Below are positions 54,688 to 63,590 of a stretch of 64,000 nt of DNA, piece by piece. This stretch comes from Chloroflexota bacterium (GTDB taxonomy: Bacteria; Chloroflexota; Anaerolineae; Anaerolineales; UBA4823), in NCBI GenBank assembly GCA_029782365.1, contig JAKOUW010000211.1, forward strand, positions 1-64,000, read 5' to 3'. Under the pieces are notes generated by a model that made no database searches, was not told where the DNA came from, and saw only the letters and a program-made list of their open reading frames with translations. Position 1 is the first letter of the stretch; each line of letters begins with the position of its first letter. The translations under genes and the position numbers were made by a program.

Positions 54688-56994
54688 TTATTTAGAACCA
54701 GCTTCTTCTCCGACCATGATCTCATCCAAATCGAATGAGTTTTCGCATTGCATGCACTGCGCCTGGCTTCTATTCGCGATAATCAGCAAACCGGAACAGT
54801 TCGGGCAGGGAATGGCGATCGGCTGTTTCCAGGAGGTGAAATCACAATTGGGGTAGTTGGCGCAGCCGTAGAAAATCCGGTTCTTGCGAGTCTTCCGTTC
54901 CACAATGTCACCGCCATCTTTTGGGCAAGCCACGCCAATTTTTTCCAACCACGCCTCTGTGTGTCGGCAATCTGGAAAACCGGAACAACTAATAAACTTT
55001 CCATAGCGCCCCCAGCGAATGACCAGGTCTTTGCCGCATTCGGGGCAAGCCCGGCCAATCGGTTCGGGGCCGCTCTTATTTTCGGGAATGAGCTCCTCGG
55101 CCTTGGCGACTTGCACGGCGAAAGGCTGGTAGAATTCGCGTATTTTCTCAACCCACTCCGCTTCTCCGGCAGCGATCTTATCCAGGTCTTCCTCCATATG
55201 AGCGGTGAAGTCTGTATTGACAATATTGGGGAAGTGTTCGGTGATTAAATCATTCACCAAGATGCCCGTTTCTGTCGGTGATAGGCGTTTGTTCTCTCGC
55301 AAGACGTAATTACGTTCTTGCAAAGTGCTGAGAATTGGGGCATACGTCGAGGGGCGCCCGATGCCATTCTCCTCCAGCGTGCGCACCAGGGTCGCCTCTG
55401 TAAAGCGCGGCGGCGGCTGGGTGAAATGCTGTTCGGGAAATAAATTCACCATCCTTTGAGCCTGGCCTTCGCTGATTCCAACCGGGATGCGCGCTTCAGT
55501 CTCTTCTTCTGGGGCAACTTTGTCTTCGTCGGGCGTTTCTTCGTACACAATCAAGAAGCCGGGGAATTTGACGGTGGATCCAGAGGCGCGGAATAAAAAT
55601 TCCTGGTCGGCCTGGCTGCCAGTGATTTCGACCGAGAGCGTGTCAAACACAGCGCTTTCCATTTGCGAAGCTACGAAGCGCTGCCAGATCAACTGGTACA
55701 GGCGGTGCTGGTCGCGGTTCAAGAATTCTTTTATCGACTGCGGTTGGCGCAGTGAACTGGTGGGACGGATTGCTTCATGCGCTTCCTGAGCGCCGCGTGT
55801 GCGCGTCTGGTATTTCGGCGCCTCAGGCGGCAAGAAAGACTGCCCGTACCGTTCGCCAATAAACGTGCGGGCTTCCGCCTGGGCCAGTTCAGACACGTTG
55901 GTTGAATCCGTGCGCATATAGGTGATCAGACCGGTCGATCCTTCACCCAGGTCGACGCCTTCGTAGAGCTGTTGGGCAAGCGCCATGGTGCGCTTGGCGG
56001 TGTAACCTAGTTTCCGCGAAGCTTCTTGCTGCAAGGTGCTGGTAGTGAAAGGAGGGGATGGTTTGCGTCGGCGCTCGCCGCGCTTGATCTTCGAGATGCT
56101 GAAAGCCGCCTGGTGTATGGCGGCCGCGATGGGCTCCACCACATCCTTACTGGTTAAAGCCGGCTCTTCTCCGTTTATACGGGCCAACTTGGCGCGGAAA
56201 GTTTCTTTGATGCCCTGCGGTTGGAAATCGGCCTCGATCGTCCAATATTCAATGGGTGTAAACAGATTAATTTCCTTCTCGCGCTCCACAATCAGGCGCA
56301 AAGCCACTGACTGAACCCGTCCAGCCGAAAGACGGCCGCGCACTTTGCGCCATAACAATGGGCTCAAGCTGTAACCAACCAGGCGGTCCAAAACCCGCCG
56401 CGCCTGTTGGGCGTTGACCAAATCCTGGTCAATTTCTCGGGGATGGGAGAAAGCATCGGCGATGGCTGGTTCGGTGATTTCATGAAAGACAACGCGCTTA
56501 GTGATCGATGGGTTTATATTGGCTGATTCCATCAAATGCCAGGCAATGGCTTCCCCCTCGCGGTCTGGGTCTGTTGCCAGGTAAATCTCAGCCGCAGATT
56601 TTGCCAGGGTTTTGATTTCTTTCACCACGGCGCGCTTTTCTTGCGGTATGCGATATTTTGGAGTGAAGTCGTGATCGACGTCAACCGAGAGCTGAGAACG
56701 CAGAAGATCGCGCACATGCCCTACCGAAGCCTTGACGGTAAATTCTTTCCCCAAGAAACGCCCCACGGTTCGGGCTTTGGTCGGTGATTCAACGATAACA
56801 AGCTTGCCTTTCCGAAACGACTGGCGGTCAGGCGCAGTCATACCGTTATGACCCTCAGTGCGTCCCATACGGAATAAAGTCGTCCCACAAACCGGGCAGG
56901 TGCCCCGTGTCGCTGGGGTGCCATTCGCAGTAAATATCGCCTTGGGTTCTTGAATTTCTCTCTTGGTTTTGCATTTCACACAGTAGGCGTCCAA
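54688..56994 (-). CDS. topA: DNA topoisomerase I with an extra N-terminal zinc ribbon
   Basis: The 768-residue type IA topoisomerase relaxes negative supercoils. Its core starts near residue 64 (GKLVIVESPTKA, Toprim) and has STGLITYMRTDS with the active-site Tyr. The C-terminus carries three zinc-finger modules with four Cys or Cys-like sets. Unusual is the first 55 residues: a CxxC...CxxC ribbon (C5, C8, C33, C36) with the NGTPATRGTCPVCG pattern. It resembles DUF5679, which normally exists as a separate tiny protein. TTG start with AAGGAG 7 nt upstream makes the domain part of the reading frame. It follows dprA and a mannose-1-phosphate guanylyltransferase gene. Confidence 0.95.
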   Translation of the reverse strand: MDAYCVKCKTKREIQEPKAIFTANGTPATRGTCPVCGTTLFRMGRTEGHNGMTAPDRQSFRKGKLVIVESPTKARTVGRFLGKEFTVKASVGHVRDLLRSQLSVDVDHDFTPKYRIPQEKRAVVKEIKTLAKSAAEIYLATDPDREGEAIAWHLMESANINPSITKRVVFHEITEPAIADAFSHPREIDQDLVNAQQARRVLDRLVGYSLSPLLWRKVRGRLSAGRVQSVALRLIVEREKEINLFTPIEYWTIEADFQPQGIKETFRAKLARINGEEPALTSKDVVEPIAAAIHQAAFSISKIKRGERRRKPSPPFTTSTLQQEASRKLGYTAKRTMALAQQLYEGVDLGEGSTGLITYMRTDSTNVSELAQAEARTFIGERYGQSFLPPEAPKYQTRTRGAQEAHEAIRPTSSLRQPQSIKEFLNRDQHRLYQLIWQRFVASQMESAVFDTLSVEITGSQADQEFLFRASGSTVKFPGFLIVYEETPDEDKVAPEEETEARIPVGISEGQAQRMVNLFPEQHFTQPPPRFTEATLVRTLEENGIGRPSTYAPILSTLQERNYVLRENKRLSPTETGILVNDLITEHFPNIVNTDFTAHMEEDLDKIAAGEAEWVEKIREFYQPFAVQVAKAEELIPENKSGPEPIGRACPECGKDLVIRWGRYGKFISCSGFPDCRHTEAWLEKIGVACPKDGGDIVERKTRKNRIFYGCANYPNCDFTSWKQPIAIPCPNCSGLLIIANRSQAQCMQCENSFDLDEIMVGEEAGSK

Positions 56995-57012
56995 AGCAAA
57001 TCTCCTTCGTTG

Positions 57013-58101
57013 TCAGATATATTGAGGGCTGCTCTTCTTAAGCTCGGCGACCACTTGCTTGACTTTTTGCGCCTGGTCACGCGGGCAGACCATCAACACA
57101 TCTCCGGTATCAACAATGATTAAATCTTGCGTGCCAATGGTGACGAACAGCCGGCTGCTGTTCTCGGCATACACCAGTGTGCCACGGCTTTCGAAAGCCA
57201 ACACCTGACTCGCCTGTAATAGGTTTCCATCCGCATCTTTTGGCAAAACATCATATAAAGATTCCCAACTGCCGACATCATTCCAATCGAGCCCATCGAC
57301 CGGGATCACAGCCACACGCTGGGCGTTCTCCATAATACCATAATCGATCGTCTGCACACTCAAGCGCGGCCAGGCTTCCTGGAGAGTGCGGTTTCGCTGG
57401 GGAGTATGCCAATCCTGGGCGATACGCTGTAAGCTGTCAGATAATTCGGGCATCTGGCGGGTAAATTCCTCCCAGATATCCTGGGCGCGCCAGATGAACA
57501 TGCCAGAATTCCAGGAATAATCGCCGCTGGCAATATACTCATTGGCAGTTTCAAATGACGGTTTTTCGCTAAAGCGCAGCACCGAAAAGGCTGCGACATC
57601 ATTGTAAACTCCTAGTTTTTGCCCACTTTGAATATAGCCGTAACCGGTGGATGGAAACACTGGTTTGACACCCAGAGTGACCAACCTGCCCTGCTGGGCG
57701 ACCAGGAAAGCAGCCTGCAGGAATTTGTGAAAACGGTTGTTGTTTCCAATGAAATGATCGGCGGTTAGGATCGCGATGGTCGCTTGTGGGGCCTGGCTGC
57801 GGATTGCCACAGTCGCCAGGCCAATCGCTGAGGCAGTGCCGCGCGGCATTGGCTCGATCACATAATTGTCAATCGGAATTTCGGGTACTTGGATTTGAAA
57901 TAGTTTTGCCTGTTCAGCTACCGTAACTACAAAGATATGATCGTAATCCAGCAATCCTTGCAGGCGCTTTACAGCCAATTGAAACAGGCTGGATGACCCT
58001 CCTATTGACAGAGTTTGTTTGGGACGTTCCTGTCGCGAGAGCGGCCACAAACGAGTGCCACTGCCTCCCGCCATGATTACTGCATAGTAATTCGAATTCA
58101 C
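57013..58101 (-). CDS. manC: mannose-1-phosphate guanylyltransferase
   Basis: The 362-residue nucleotidyltransferase begins with the signature IMAGGSGTRLWPLSRQERPKQ. It continues with the family regions FVVTVAEQAKLF, EPMPRGTASAIGLA, GVKPVFPSTGYGYIQ and FSEKPSFETANEYI, and ends without the isomerase domain of bifunctional ManC/AlgA. It makes GDP-mannose for glycan synthesis. GTG start with AAAGG 7 nt upstream. It is inserted between dprA and topA, 12 nt after dprA. GDP-mannose could feed the glycosyltransferases at 28-46 kb. Confidence 0.88.
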   Translation of the reverse strand: MNSNYYAVIMAGGSGTRLWPLSRQERPKQTLSIGGSSSLFQLAVKRLQGLLDYDHIFVVTVAEQAKLFQIQVPEIPIDNYVIEPMPRGTASAIGLATVAIRSQAPQATIAILTADHFIGNNNRFHKFLQAAFLVAQQGRLVTLGVKPVFPSTGYGYIQSGQKLGVYNDVAAFSVLRFSEKPSFETANEYIASGDYSWNSGMFIWRAQDIWEEFTRQMPELSDSLQRIAQDWHTPQRNRTLQEAWPRLSVQTIDYGIMENAQRVAVIPVDGLDWNDVGSWESLYDVLPKDADGNLLQASQVLAFESRGTLVYAENSSRLFVTIGTQDLIIVDTGDVLMVCPRDQAQKVKQVVAELKKSSPQYI

Positions 58102-58113
58102 AATCTGGCCTTT

Positions 58114-59223
58114 CTATATTTTATAATCTTCGGTTGGCTCGCGAACGCCAACATAATGCATCCCGCCAACTTGGCGGATCATGCCCTTCAATTCCATCAT
58201 CGCCAACGCGGCGGAGACTTTCTCGATGGGCAGGTTCGCCTGCTGTAAAATATCGTCAACATGCATCGGTTCTGATCCAAGGATTTGGAACAGCGCTGCC
58301 TCTGTCGCGTCGCCGGGCAGAGCCACGCGAGCCGCTTTGTGTTCCACTACCATGGTCATATTGAGCGACTGGATAACATCCTGGACGCTCAAAAGTGGTG
58401 CCGCGCCATCACGGATCAGCCGGTTGGTGCCAACACAATGCGGCGCGTAGATATTGCCGGGCACGGCAAACACATCTCGCCCTTGCTCGTTGGCGAAGGT
58501 GGCAGTGATCAGGGCGCCGCTGGTTTCTCCGGCTTCGATCACCACGACAGCGCGGGCCAGGCCTGAGATGATGCGGTTGCGGGGCGGGAAATTGGCCGCG
58601 TCTGGCGTTGTGCCGGGAGGATAATCGCTGATGATCGCGCCCTGGGTGATGATTTCATCGGCCAGGCGCCGGTTGGAGGGTGGATATATATGATCCACCC
58701 CGCTGCCCAACACGGCCAAAGTGCGCCCACCCGCCTTCAACGCGCTTTGATGGGCAACCGTATCGACGCCCACTGCCAGTCCGCTGACCACAGTGATGCC
58801 GTTTTGTGCCAGCACGCGTCCCACTTCTTCGCCAACCTGGCGTCCATAAGGCGTTATCCGGCGGGTGCCCACCACGGCTACCGCCCATTCATCGGACGAC
58901 TGCAGGCTGCCGCGCAGGTACAATACCGGCGGAGGTTGGTCGATCTCCTTCAACAGCCGAGGATATTCCGCATCGTCCCAGGTGAGCACTTGAATACCCT
59001 GGGCTTGAATGCGCTCCCAAATTTGTTCCAATGAGACCTGCCGGCGTAACTTAACCAGATTTTCGATAATTTTGGGGGAGAGACCAGCGTTCTGAAGGGC
59101 GTCTGTAGGCGCCTGCCAGGCAATAGCAGGGTCGCCAAAAAAATCGAGCAGCGCTCGAAAGCGCACAGCGCCGATGCCTTTGACCAGATTGAAACCAATC
59201 CAGTAAAGCTTTGGGTTATCCAA
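58114..59223 (-). CDS. dprA: DNA-processing protein DprA
   Basis: The 369-residue protein loads RecA on incoming single-stranded DNA in natural transformation. It has a helical N-terminal region, then the Rossmann-like DNA-binding core with VAVVGTRRITPYG, SGLAVGVDTVAHQ, FPPRNRIISGLA and EAGETSGALITATFA. A C-terminal winged helix (about 300-360) follows. The TTG start has GAGG 7 nt upstream. dprA precedes topA in several Gram-positive genomes; here a guanylyltransferase gene lies between them. Confidence 0.94.
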   Translation of the reverse strand: MDNPKLYWIGFNLVKGIGAVRFRALLDFFGDPAIAWQAPTDALQNAGLSPKIIENLVKLRRQVSLEQIWERIQAQGIQVLTWDDAEYPRLLKEIDQPPPVLYLRGSLQSSDEWAVAVVGTRRITPYGRQVGEEVGRVLAQNGITVVSGLAVGVDTVAHQSALKAGGRTLAVLGSGVDHIYPPSNRRLADEIITQGAIISDYPPGTTPDAANFPPRNRIISGLARAVVVIEAGETSGALITATFANEQGRDVFAVPGNIYAPHCVGTNRLIRDGAAPLLSVQDVIQSLNMTMVVEHKAARVALPGDATEAALFQILGSEPMHVDDILQQANLPIEKVSAALAMMELKGMIRQVGGMHYVGVREPTEDYKI

Positions 59224-59292
59224 TGTTGAGCCTCATAATCTTGCCATGGATGGTCAACGTCTTATACCATGAATTTTACTGGCAAGCAATAC

Positions 59293-59348
59293 AAAAAGGC
59301 AACGGGGTTTGTTGTGCATAGAGATGCAGCCACAAACCCCGTTGCCTT
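59293..59348 (-). terminator. strong terminator after the rimM operon
   Basis: In the minus-strand transcript a 17-bp perfect stem (59348-59332 with 59312-59296) encloses a smaller 5-bp stem. It is followed by TTTTTG. It separates the ffh-rimM operon from dprA. Confidence 0.95.
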
Positions 59349-59370
59349 CACTCACAAATTGTAATTTTCG

Positions 59371-59940
59371 TTATTCTTCGCCCAACAAACCTGGGATCAA
59401 GTGAAAAACGATCATATTATGATTCACATCAACCTGGTGGATAAATTCCATGTTCCAGGGTAAGAGCAGCTCGGCGCCTGCCGGTGAACGTAAAACCAGG
59501 ACATCATTGGCGCCTGTTTCCAGCAGACTCGTCACGTTGCCGAGGATGCGGTTATTCTCATCCACCACCTGCATGCCAATTAGCTGGTGATGGTAATACT
59601 CACCATCCGGCAGAGGAGGAATATCCGCCACTTTGATAAATAGAACTTTATTGGTCAATTCGCTGACCTGCTCAGGGGAAACATAGCCAGCAAACTTCAG
59701 AATCAGCAGGTTGTCGTGCTGGCGAGCTTTCACAATGCGCAGCTCCTGGCGTTCTTCGCCTGCGTACAGGATCAACCCAGGCTTCAATCGTTCTGGAAAA
59801 TCGGTCATGATTTCCAGCAGGATATCCCCTCGCACGCCATGCGGCCGGCGCAGTTTGCCGACCGCCACGAAAACCGACTCGTCGTCAGGCGGCGAGCCGG
59901 TTGGCTGGTCGTGGGCTGATGCGGCTGTCTCTCCGCTCAT
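59371..59940 (-). CDS. rimM: ribosome maturation factor RimM
   Basis: RimM binds ribosomal protein S19 and helps assemble the 30S head. The 189-residue product has a 20-residue polar extension, then VAVGKLRRPHGVRGDILLEIMTD (RimM N-domain). A PRC-barrel domain follows with GMQVVDENNRILGNVTSLLETGANDVLVLRS and the LLPWNMEFIHQVD ending. It overlaps khpA (ATGA). trmD, often next in other genomes, is absent; the operon ends here in a terminator. Confidence 0.93.
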   Translation of the reverse strand: MSGETAASAHDQPTGSPPDDESVFVAVGKLRRPHGVRGDILLEIMTDFPERLKPGLILYAGEERQELRIVKARQHDNLLILKFAGYVSPEQVSELTNKVLFIKVADIPPLPDGEYYHHQLIGMQVVDENNRILGNVTSLLETGANDVLVLRSPAGAELLLPWNMEFIHQVDVNHNMIVFHLIPGLLGEE

Positions 59941-60173
59941 CGCGGATCTTCGACATCCAGGGACACCTGTTTACCCTGGCGTGCAGCAGCCACATTCAAC
60001 AAGGCGCGCATAGCGTTCGCCACGCGGCCGCTTTTGCCGATTACCCGGCCCATGTCGCTTTTGGCAACGTGCAGCTTTATGATTGTTTCAGGGCCGCGGC
60101 GAATCGCGGCGACTTGCACCTGCGAGGGATCATCGACGAGCGAACGAGCGATGTATTCAATCAGTTCTTTCAT
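59937..60173 (-). CDS. khpA: KH-domain RNA-binding protein (KhpA/YlqC)
   Basis: A 78-residue protein consisting of one KH domain with the GKSG loop (VIGKSGRVANAMR), which binds RNA. Its partner is usually KhpB/EloR; together they affect cell division and small-RNA regulation in Firmicutes. Its start overlaps the rpsP stop by 1 nt (TGATG) and its stop overlaps rimM, so three genes are coupled. Confidence 0.92.
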   Translation of the reverse strand: MKELIEYIARSLVDDPSQVQVAAIRRGPETIIKLHVAKSDMGRVIGKSGRVANAMRALLNVAAARQGKQVSLDVEDPR

Positions 60174-60523
60174 CAGTTGTTATTTTGGCTGGTTTTAGGG
60201 TTGACATTGCGCGCTGCTTCAGCAGCTTTCGCTTCTGCAACTAACACATCCACAGCCTCGCCGGCTTTTAGCCGTGCGTAGCGATCGCGCAGACCAATGG
60301 TTTTGAAGATCTGTTCGACAGATTCGCTGGGCTGAGCGCCCCGGCTGATCCAGTCATAGACGCGATCTTCTTCCAGGTGGATGGTGGAAGGTGAGGTGCG
60401 CGGGTTGTAATATCCTAAAATTTCCAGGAAAGCCCCATCACGCGGGTTTTCACCGTGAATAGCCACCACGCGGTAGCTGGGTTGCCTCTTAGAGCCTACA
60501 CGGCGCAGACGGATACGAACCAT
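60173..60523 (-). CDS. rpsP: 30S ribosomal protein S16
   Basis: The 116-residue protein begins MVRIRLRRVGSKRQPSYRVV and continues with YNPRTSPSTIHLEEDRV and WISRGAQPSESV, the S16 pattern. A C-terminal Ala/Glu/Asn-rich tail of about 25 residues is extra. ATG 60523 has AAGGAG 11 nt upstream. Starts further upstream would overlap ffh with no homology. It is followed directly by khpA. Confidence 0.95.
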   Translation of the reverse strand: MVRIRLRRVGSKRQPSYRVVAIHGENPRDGAFLEILGYYNPRTSPSTIHLEEDRVYDWISRGAQPSESVEQIFKTIGLRDRYARLKAGEAVDVLVAEAKAAEAARNVNPKTSQNNN

Positions 60524-60644
60524 AGTTTTTGATACTCCTTGTACTATATGTTTTGTGTCTTTTGCCGGGTTACTCCCATAGGAAGGAGGGGTGTGGAAGG
60601 CACACACGTTCCGCTGGTTGTTCCCAAGCAGTAGCAGATGCCTG

Positions 60645-61967
60645 CTATCCAAACAAGCGGGGCAAACCGCGCCCGCCGCTTTTCCGAAGAGATTTAAACA
60701 GGCGCTGTGCATCGCGATATTGCTTAATCAGGCGATTCACATCCTGCACCTGGGTGCCCGATCCGGCGGCAATTCGCCGGCGGCGATTGGCGTTCAGCAC
60801 ATCGGGATTTCGCCGCTCCTTGACGGTCATCGAGTTGATGATCGCCTCAGTCAGTTTGAGCTGCTTTTCAGCATCTTTGGGGTCCACCTGGCGCGCCATC
60901 TGGCCCATGTTGCCTGGCAACATTTCGAGAATCTTGCCAATTGGTCCCATTTTCTTAAGTTGACGGAGTTGATCGGCAAAATCTTCCAGGCTGAAATCCC
61001 CACTCATCAATTTTTCGGCCTGTTTCATGGATGTTTGCTGCTCGTAAGCCGCCTCAGCTTTTTCAATCAGCCCGATGATGTCGCCCATGCCGAGGATACG
61101 GGAAGAGAGACGGCCTGGGTCGTACACTTCCAGCGCATCTAAAGCTTCGCCGGTGCCCAGGAACTTGATTGGCACGCCGGTAACCGAGCGGATGGAAATG
61201 GCTGCTCCTCCGCGTGCATCGCCATCCATTTTGGTCAAAATTAACCCTGAGAGGGTGATGGTATCGCGGAAGCCCTTGGCGATATTCACAGCTTCCTGCC
61301 CTACCATGGCATCCACCACCAGCAGGGTTTCGGCTGGCGGCACCTTGCGGGTGATGGCCTTTAATTCGTCCATTAGTGCGTTATCCAACTGTGAACGACC
61401 AGCGGTATCCAGGATGAGCACGGTAAAACCGCCTTTGGCGGCTTTATCGAAAGCGTTGGCTGCAAGTTGGGGGGGCAGAACGCCTGGCTCATGGTGGACA
61501 GGCACATTCAAGGTTTCACCCAGGGTTTGCAACTGTTTGACGGCTGCCGGACGGTATGGGTCTGCGGCAACCAGCATCACCCGCTCACCCTGTGCGCGCA
61601 GCAGGCGGGCCAGTTTTCCGGCTGCCGTAGTTTTGCCTGAACCTTGCAGTCCTACAAGCATCAATACGTGCGGCCGCGCTCCGGTCAAATTCAGACGCTC
61701 AGGCTCTCCCAGGGTGGCAATCAATTCTTCATTGACAATTTTGATCACCTGTTGGCCTGGGTTGAGCGCCTTGGAGACTTCCGAACCGATAGATCGTTCT
61801 CGCACGCGGGAGATAAAGTCTTTGGCAACGCCATAATTGACGTCTGCTTCTAAGAGGGCCATGCGCACTTCGCGCATCGCCGCGTCAACATCCGCCTCGG
61901 TCAATTTTCCACGGCGGCGCAGCTCTTTAAATACTTCATTCAGTCGTTCGGTCAGGTTTTCAAACAC
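60645..61967 (-). CDS. ffh: signal recognition particle protein Ffh
   Basis: SRP54/Ffh GTPase targets membrane proteins to SecYEG. The 440 residues include the N domain, the P-loop GLQGSGKTTAAGKLA (about 106), the G domain motifs DPYRPAAVKQL, DTAGRSQLDN and TKMDGDARGG, and an M domain with a basic RNA-binding segment (NRRRRIAAGSGTQVQDVN). GTG start without Shine-Dalgarno; a near-consensus promoter ends 8 nt before it, so the transcript is leaderless. It begins the ffh-rpsP-khpA-rimM operon, a standard bacterial order. Confidence 0.95.
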   Translation of the reverse strand: MFENLTERLNEVFKELRRRGKLTEADVDAAMREVRMALLEADVNYGVAKDFISRVRERSIGSEVSKALNPGQQVIKIVNEELIATLGEPERLNLTGARPHVLMLVGLQGSGKTTAAGKLARLLRAQGERVMLVAADPYRPAAVKQLQTLGETLNVPVHHEPGVLPPQLAANAFDKAAKGGFTVLILDTAGRSQLDNALMDELKAITRKVPPAETLLVVDAMVGQEAVNIAKGFRDTITLSGLILTKMDGDARGGAAISIRSVTGVPIKFLGTGEALDALEVYDPGRLSSRILGMGDIIGLIEKAEAAYEQQTSMKQAEKLMSGDFSLEDFADQLRQLKKMGPIGKILEMLPGNMGQMARQVDPKDAEKQLKLTEAIINSMTVKERRNPDVLNANRRRRIAAGSGTQVQDVNRLIKQYRDAQRLFKSLRKSGGRGLPRLFG

Positions 61968-61975
61968 GGCCTATA

Positions 61976-62004
61976 ATTTTAGCCTGGAAGCGTTTATTGG
62001 TCAA
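61976..62004 (-). promoter_or_regulatory. promoter of the ffh operon, leaderless
   Basis: TTGACC (62004-61999) and TAAAAT (61981-61976) on the minus strand are separated by 17 nt, and the -10 box ends 8 nt before the GTG start. This is the clearest leaderless promoter of the window along with the transglycosylase one. Confidence 0.8.
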
Positions 62005-62022
62005 GGTTTGGAATTTTTGAAA

Positions 62023-62454
62023 TTAATATTCTTCTTCCCAAATTTCATTGACCTCGCCTGCTTCATCGATCATTGCCTCAATAATTTTCTGGAATTTTTC
62101 TTTAGGGGTGCGGGCGAACTGGTCGAGATCCAGCGTCCACAGAAGCCGATATTGAAATTTGCCGTCTTCAGTTTCAGCGAGGGTCCAACTGCCGTACATG
62201 AGATCATCACTGCGGCGCATGAGCAGGGTAGAAAATTCATCAGGAATATCTGCCTGGTCATCTACGAGAGCGCTGCCAGAAACGGCAATATCGACGCGGT
62301 CTTCATTCAGGAAAAAATCGACATCCACTTCGTTATCTTTACCCAACTCAAACGAAAAGCCCGCAAATTCGTCATCCGCCGTTTCATCTGTATCCCAACC
62401 CATAAATTTGGCGTGCTCGTTGATTGCTTTCTTGAAGATTTCAACTTCGGTCAT
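62023..62454 (-). CDS. YbjN/type III secretion chaperone-like small acidic protein
   Basis: A 143-residue acidic protein with no membrane segment or signal peptide. The pattern of an N-terminal helix, then alternating strands with EVDVDFFLNEDRVDIAVSGS and YGSWTLAETEDGKFQYRLLWTLDLD, and a C-terminal helix, recalls the YbjN/CesT-like fold used by chaperones. The family assignment is tentative and no specific function can be claimed. GAGAGG lies 6 nt before ATG 62454. It stands upstream of ffh with 18 nt between its stop and the ffh -35 box. Confidence 0.6.
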   Translation of the reverse strand: MTEVEIFKKAINEHAKFMGWDTDETADDEFAGFSFELGKDNEVDVDFFLNEDRVDIAVSGSALVDDQADIPDEFSTLLMRRSDDLMYGSWTLAETEDGKFQYRLLWTLDLDQFARTPKEKFQKIIEAMIDEAGEVNEIWEEEY

Positions 62455-62624
62455 ACGACACCTCTCGTTAACAAAAGATCATGCGGTATGCCATTCTAGG
62501 TCGCCTTATAGGCCTAATCAGCATCCCGAACTGCGACTTCATTTTATCAGAAAGCTCTCCACTGCGTAACTTCTTTAACTTAAGGGGGTTTTCGTGTTCT
62601 ATAAACTGCTTCGCGGAGGAACAA

Positions 62625-63470
62625 ATGGGTAAAGTTGCTATTGTGACCGATAGCACTGCGTGTATGCCGTCTGAGCTGGTCAATCAGCATCAGATGACGA
62701 TTATTCCGATGATTTTAAACTGGGGGACAGAAACGTTACTGGATGGGATCGATATACAACCAGACGCCTTTTACCAACGGCTAGAAAAAGCAACTGTAAT
62801 GCCCTCAACATCACAGCCTGCTCCGATCGTTTTTGAAAAAGCTTTCCGGAAATTGCTGGACCAGGGTTATGATGTGCTAGCACTGGTTCTCTCGGCGAAA
62901 CTCTCCGGAACCATGGCTTCTGCGGTGCAGGCGAAAAAGGATATTGACAGTGACCGAATTGCCCTGGTGGATACCAATACGACCGCTATGGCATTGGGTT
63001 TCATCATCTTAGAGGCTTGCCGCGCAATTCAAAATGGAGCCAACCTTGAAGAGGCAGCCCAACAGGCGGAGCAAGCAAAAAAAAGGAGCGGCGTACTGCT
63101 CACAGTGGATACACTCGAGTTCCTGCATCGCGGCGGACGGATTGGCGGCGCACAGCACTTGTTGGGCACAGCCCTGAACATCAAACCTATCCTGGAAATT
63201 GATGATGGGCGTGTCGAGACAGTGGAAAAAATCCGGACGCGCTCCAAGGCGCAGGCGCGCATGATTGAGATTGCCGCCCAACGCGTGGCTGGTAAGCCGG
63301 TCCGACTGGCAGTTTTGAACGCCAACTGCGAACAAGACGCCCAAAATATCCTCGCCCAGGCTATAACGAAAATGAATGTGCTCGAGCACTATATCACTCC
63401 GGTGAGCCCGGTGCTGGGAGCGCATGTCGGCCCGGGAACGACTGGTATCACCTATTTGATCGATAACTGA
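62625..63470 (+). CDS. DegV-family fatty-acid-binding protein
   Basis: The 281-residue protein starts VAIVTDSTACMPSELV and contains TSQPAP, the SAKLSGTMASA loop, DTNTTAMALGFIILEA, LEFLHRGGRIGG, and the C-terminal HVGPGTTGITYL. These match the DegV family. DegV/FakB proteins bind a fatty acid and present it to the kinase FakA. GGAGG 5 nt upstream of ATG 62625 fixes the start; longer in-frame extension is without ribosome site. No fakA is adjacent. Confidence 0.92.
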   Translation: MGKVAIVTDSTACMPSELVNQHQMTIIPMILNWGTETLLDGIDIQPDAFYQRLEKATVMPSTSQPAPIVFEKAFRKLLDQGYDVLALVLSAKLSGTMASAVQAKKDIDSDRIALVDTNTTAMALGFIILEACRAIQNGANLEEAAQQAEQAKKRSGVLLTVDTLEFLHRGGRIGGAQHLLGTALNIKPILEIDDGRVETVEKIRTRSKAQARMIEIAAQRVAGKPVRLAVLNANCEQDAQNILAQAITKMNVLEHYITPVSPVLGAHVGPGTTGITYLIDN

Positions 63471-63490
63471 TCATCTCTGCATAATCGTAA

Positions 63491-63540
63491 GGTTTGACTC
63501 ACTTCCCTGGTCTGACAACTGCAGGGCAGTGGGCCAAACC
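63491..63540 (+). promoter_or_regulatory. long imperfect hairpin between degV and the DUF1015 gene
   Basis: GGTTTGACTCAC (63491-63502) pairs with GTGGGCCAAACC (63529-63540) over 12 positions with one mismatch. An inner CCCTG/CAGGG pair lies at 63505-63509 and 63522-63526. The T-run after it is weak (AATTTTGGG), so it may be a terminator or an RNA structure. Confidence 0.45.
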
Positions 63541-63590
63541 AATTTTGGGTTAAAATAGGGAGGCTAATTTTTACGAACGGAGCTTCCTCA

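Noticed and set aside
60524..60712. Upstream extension of rpsP
   Set aside because: Cys/His-rich sequence with no S16 homology, overlapping ffh; ATG 60523 matches the S16 N-terminus.
61075..61836. 253-codon plus-strand frame opposite ffh
   Set aside because: Ser/Arg-rich shadow of the conserved Ffh G domain, with no start signals.
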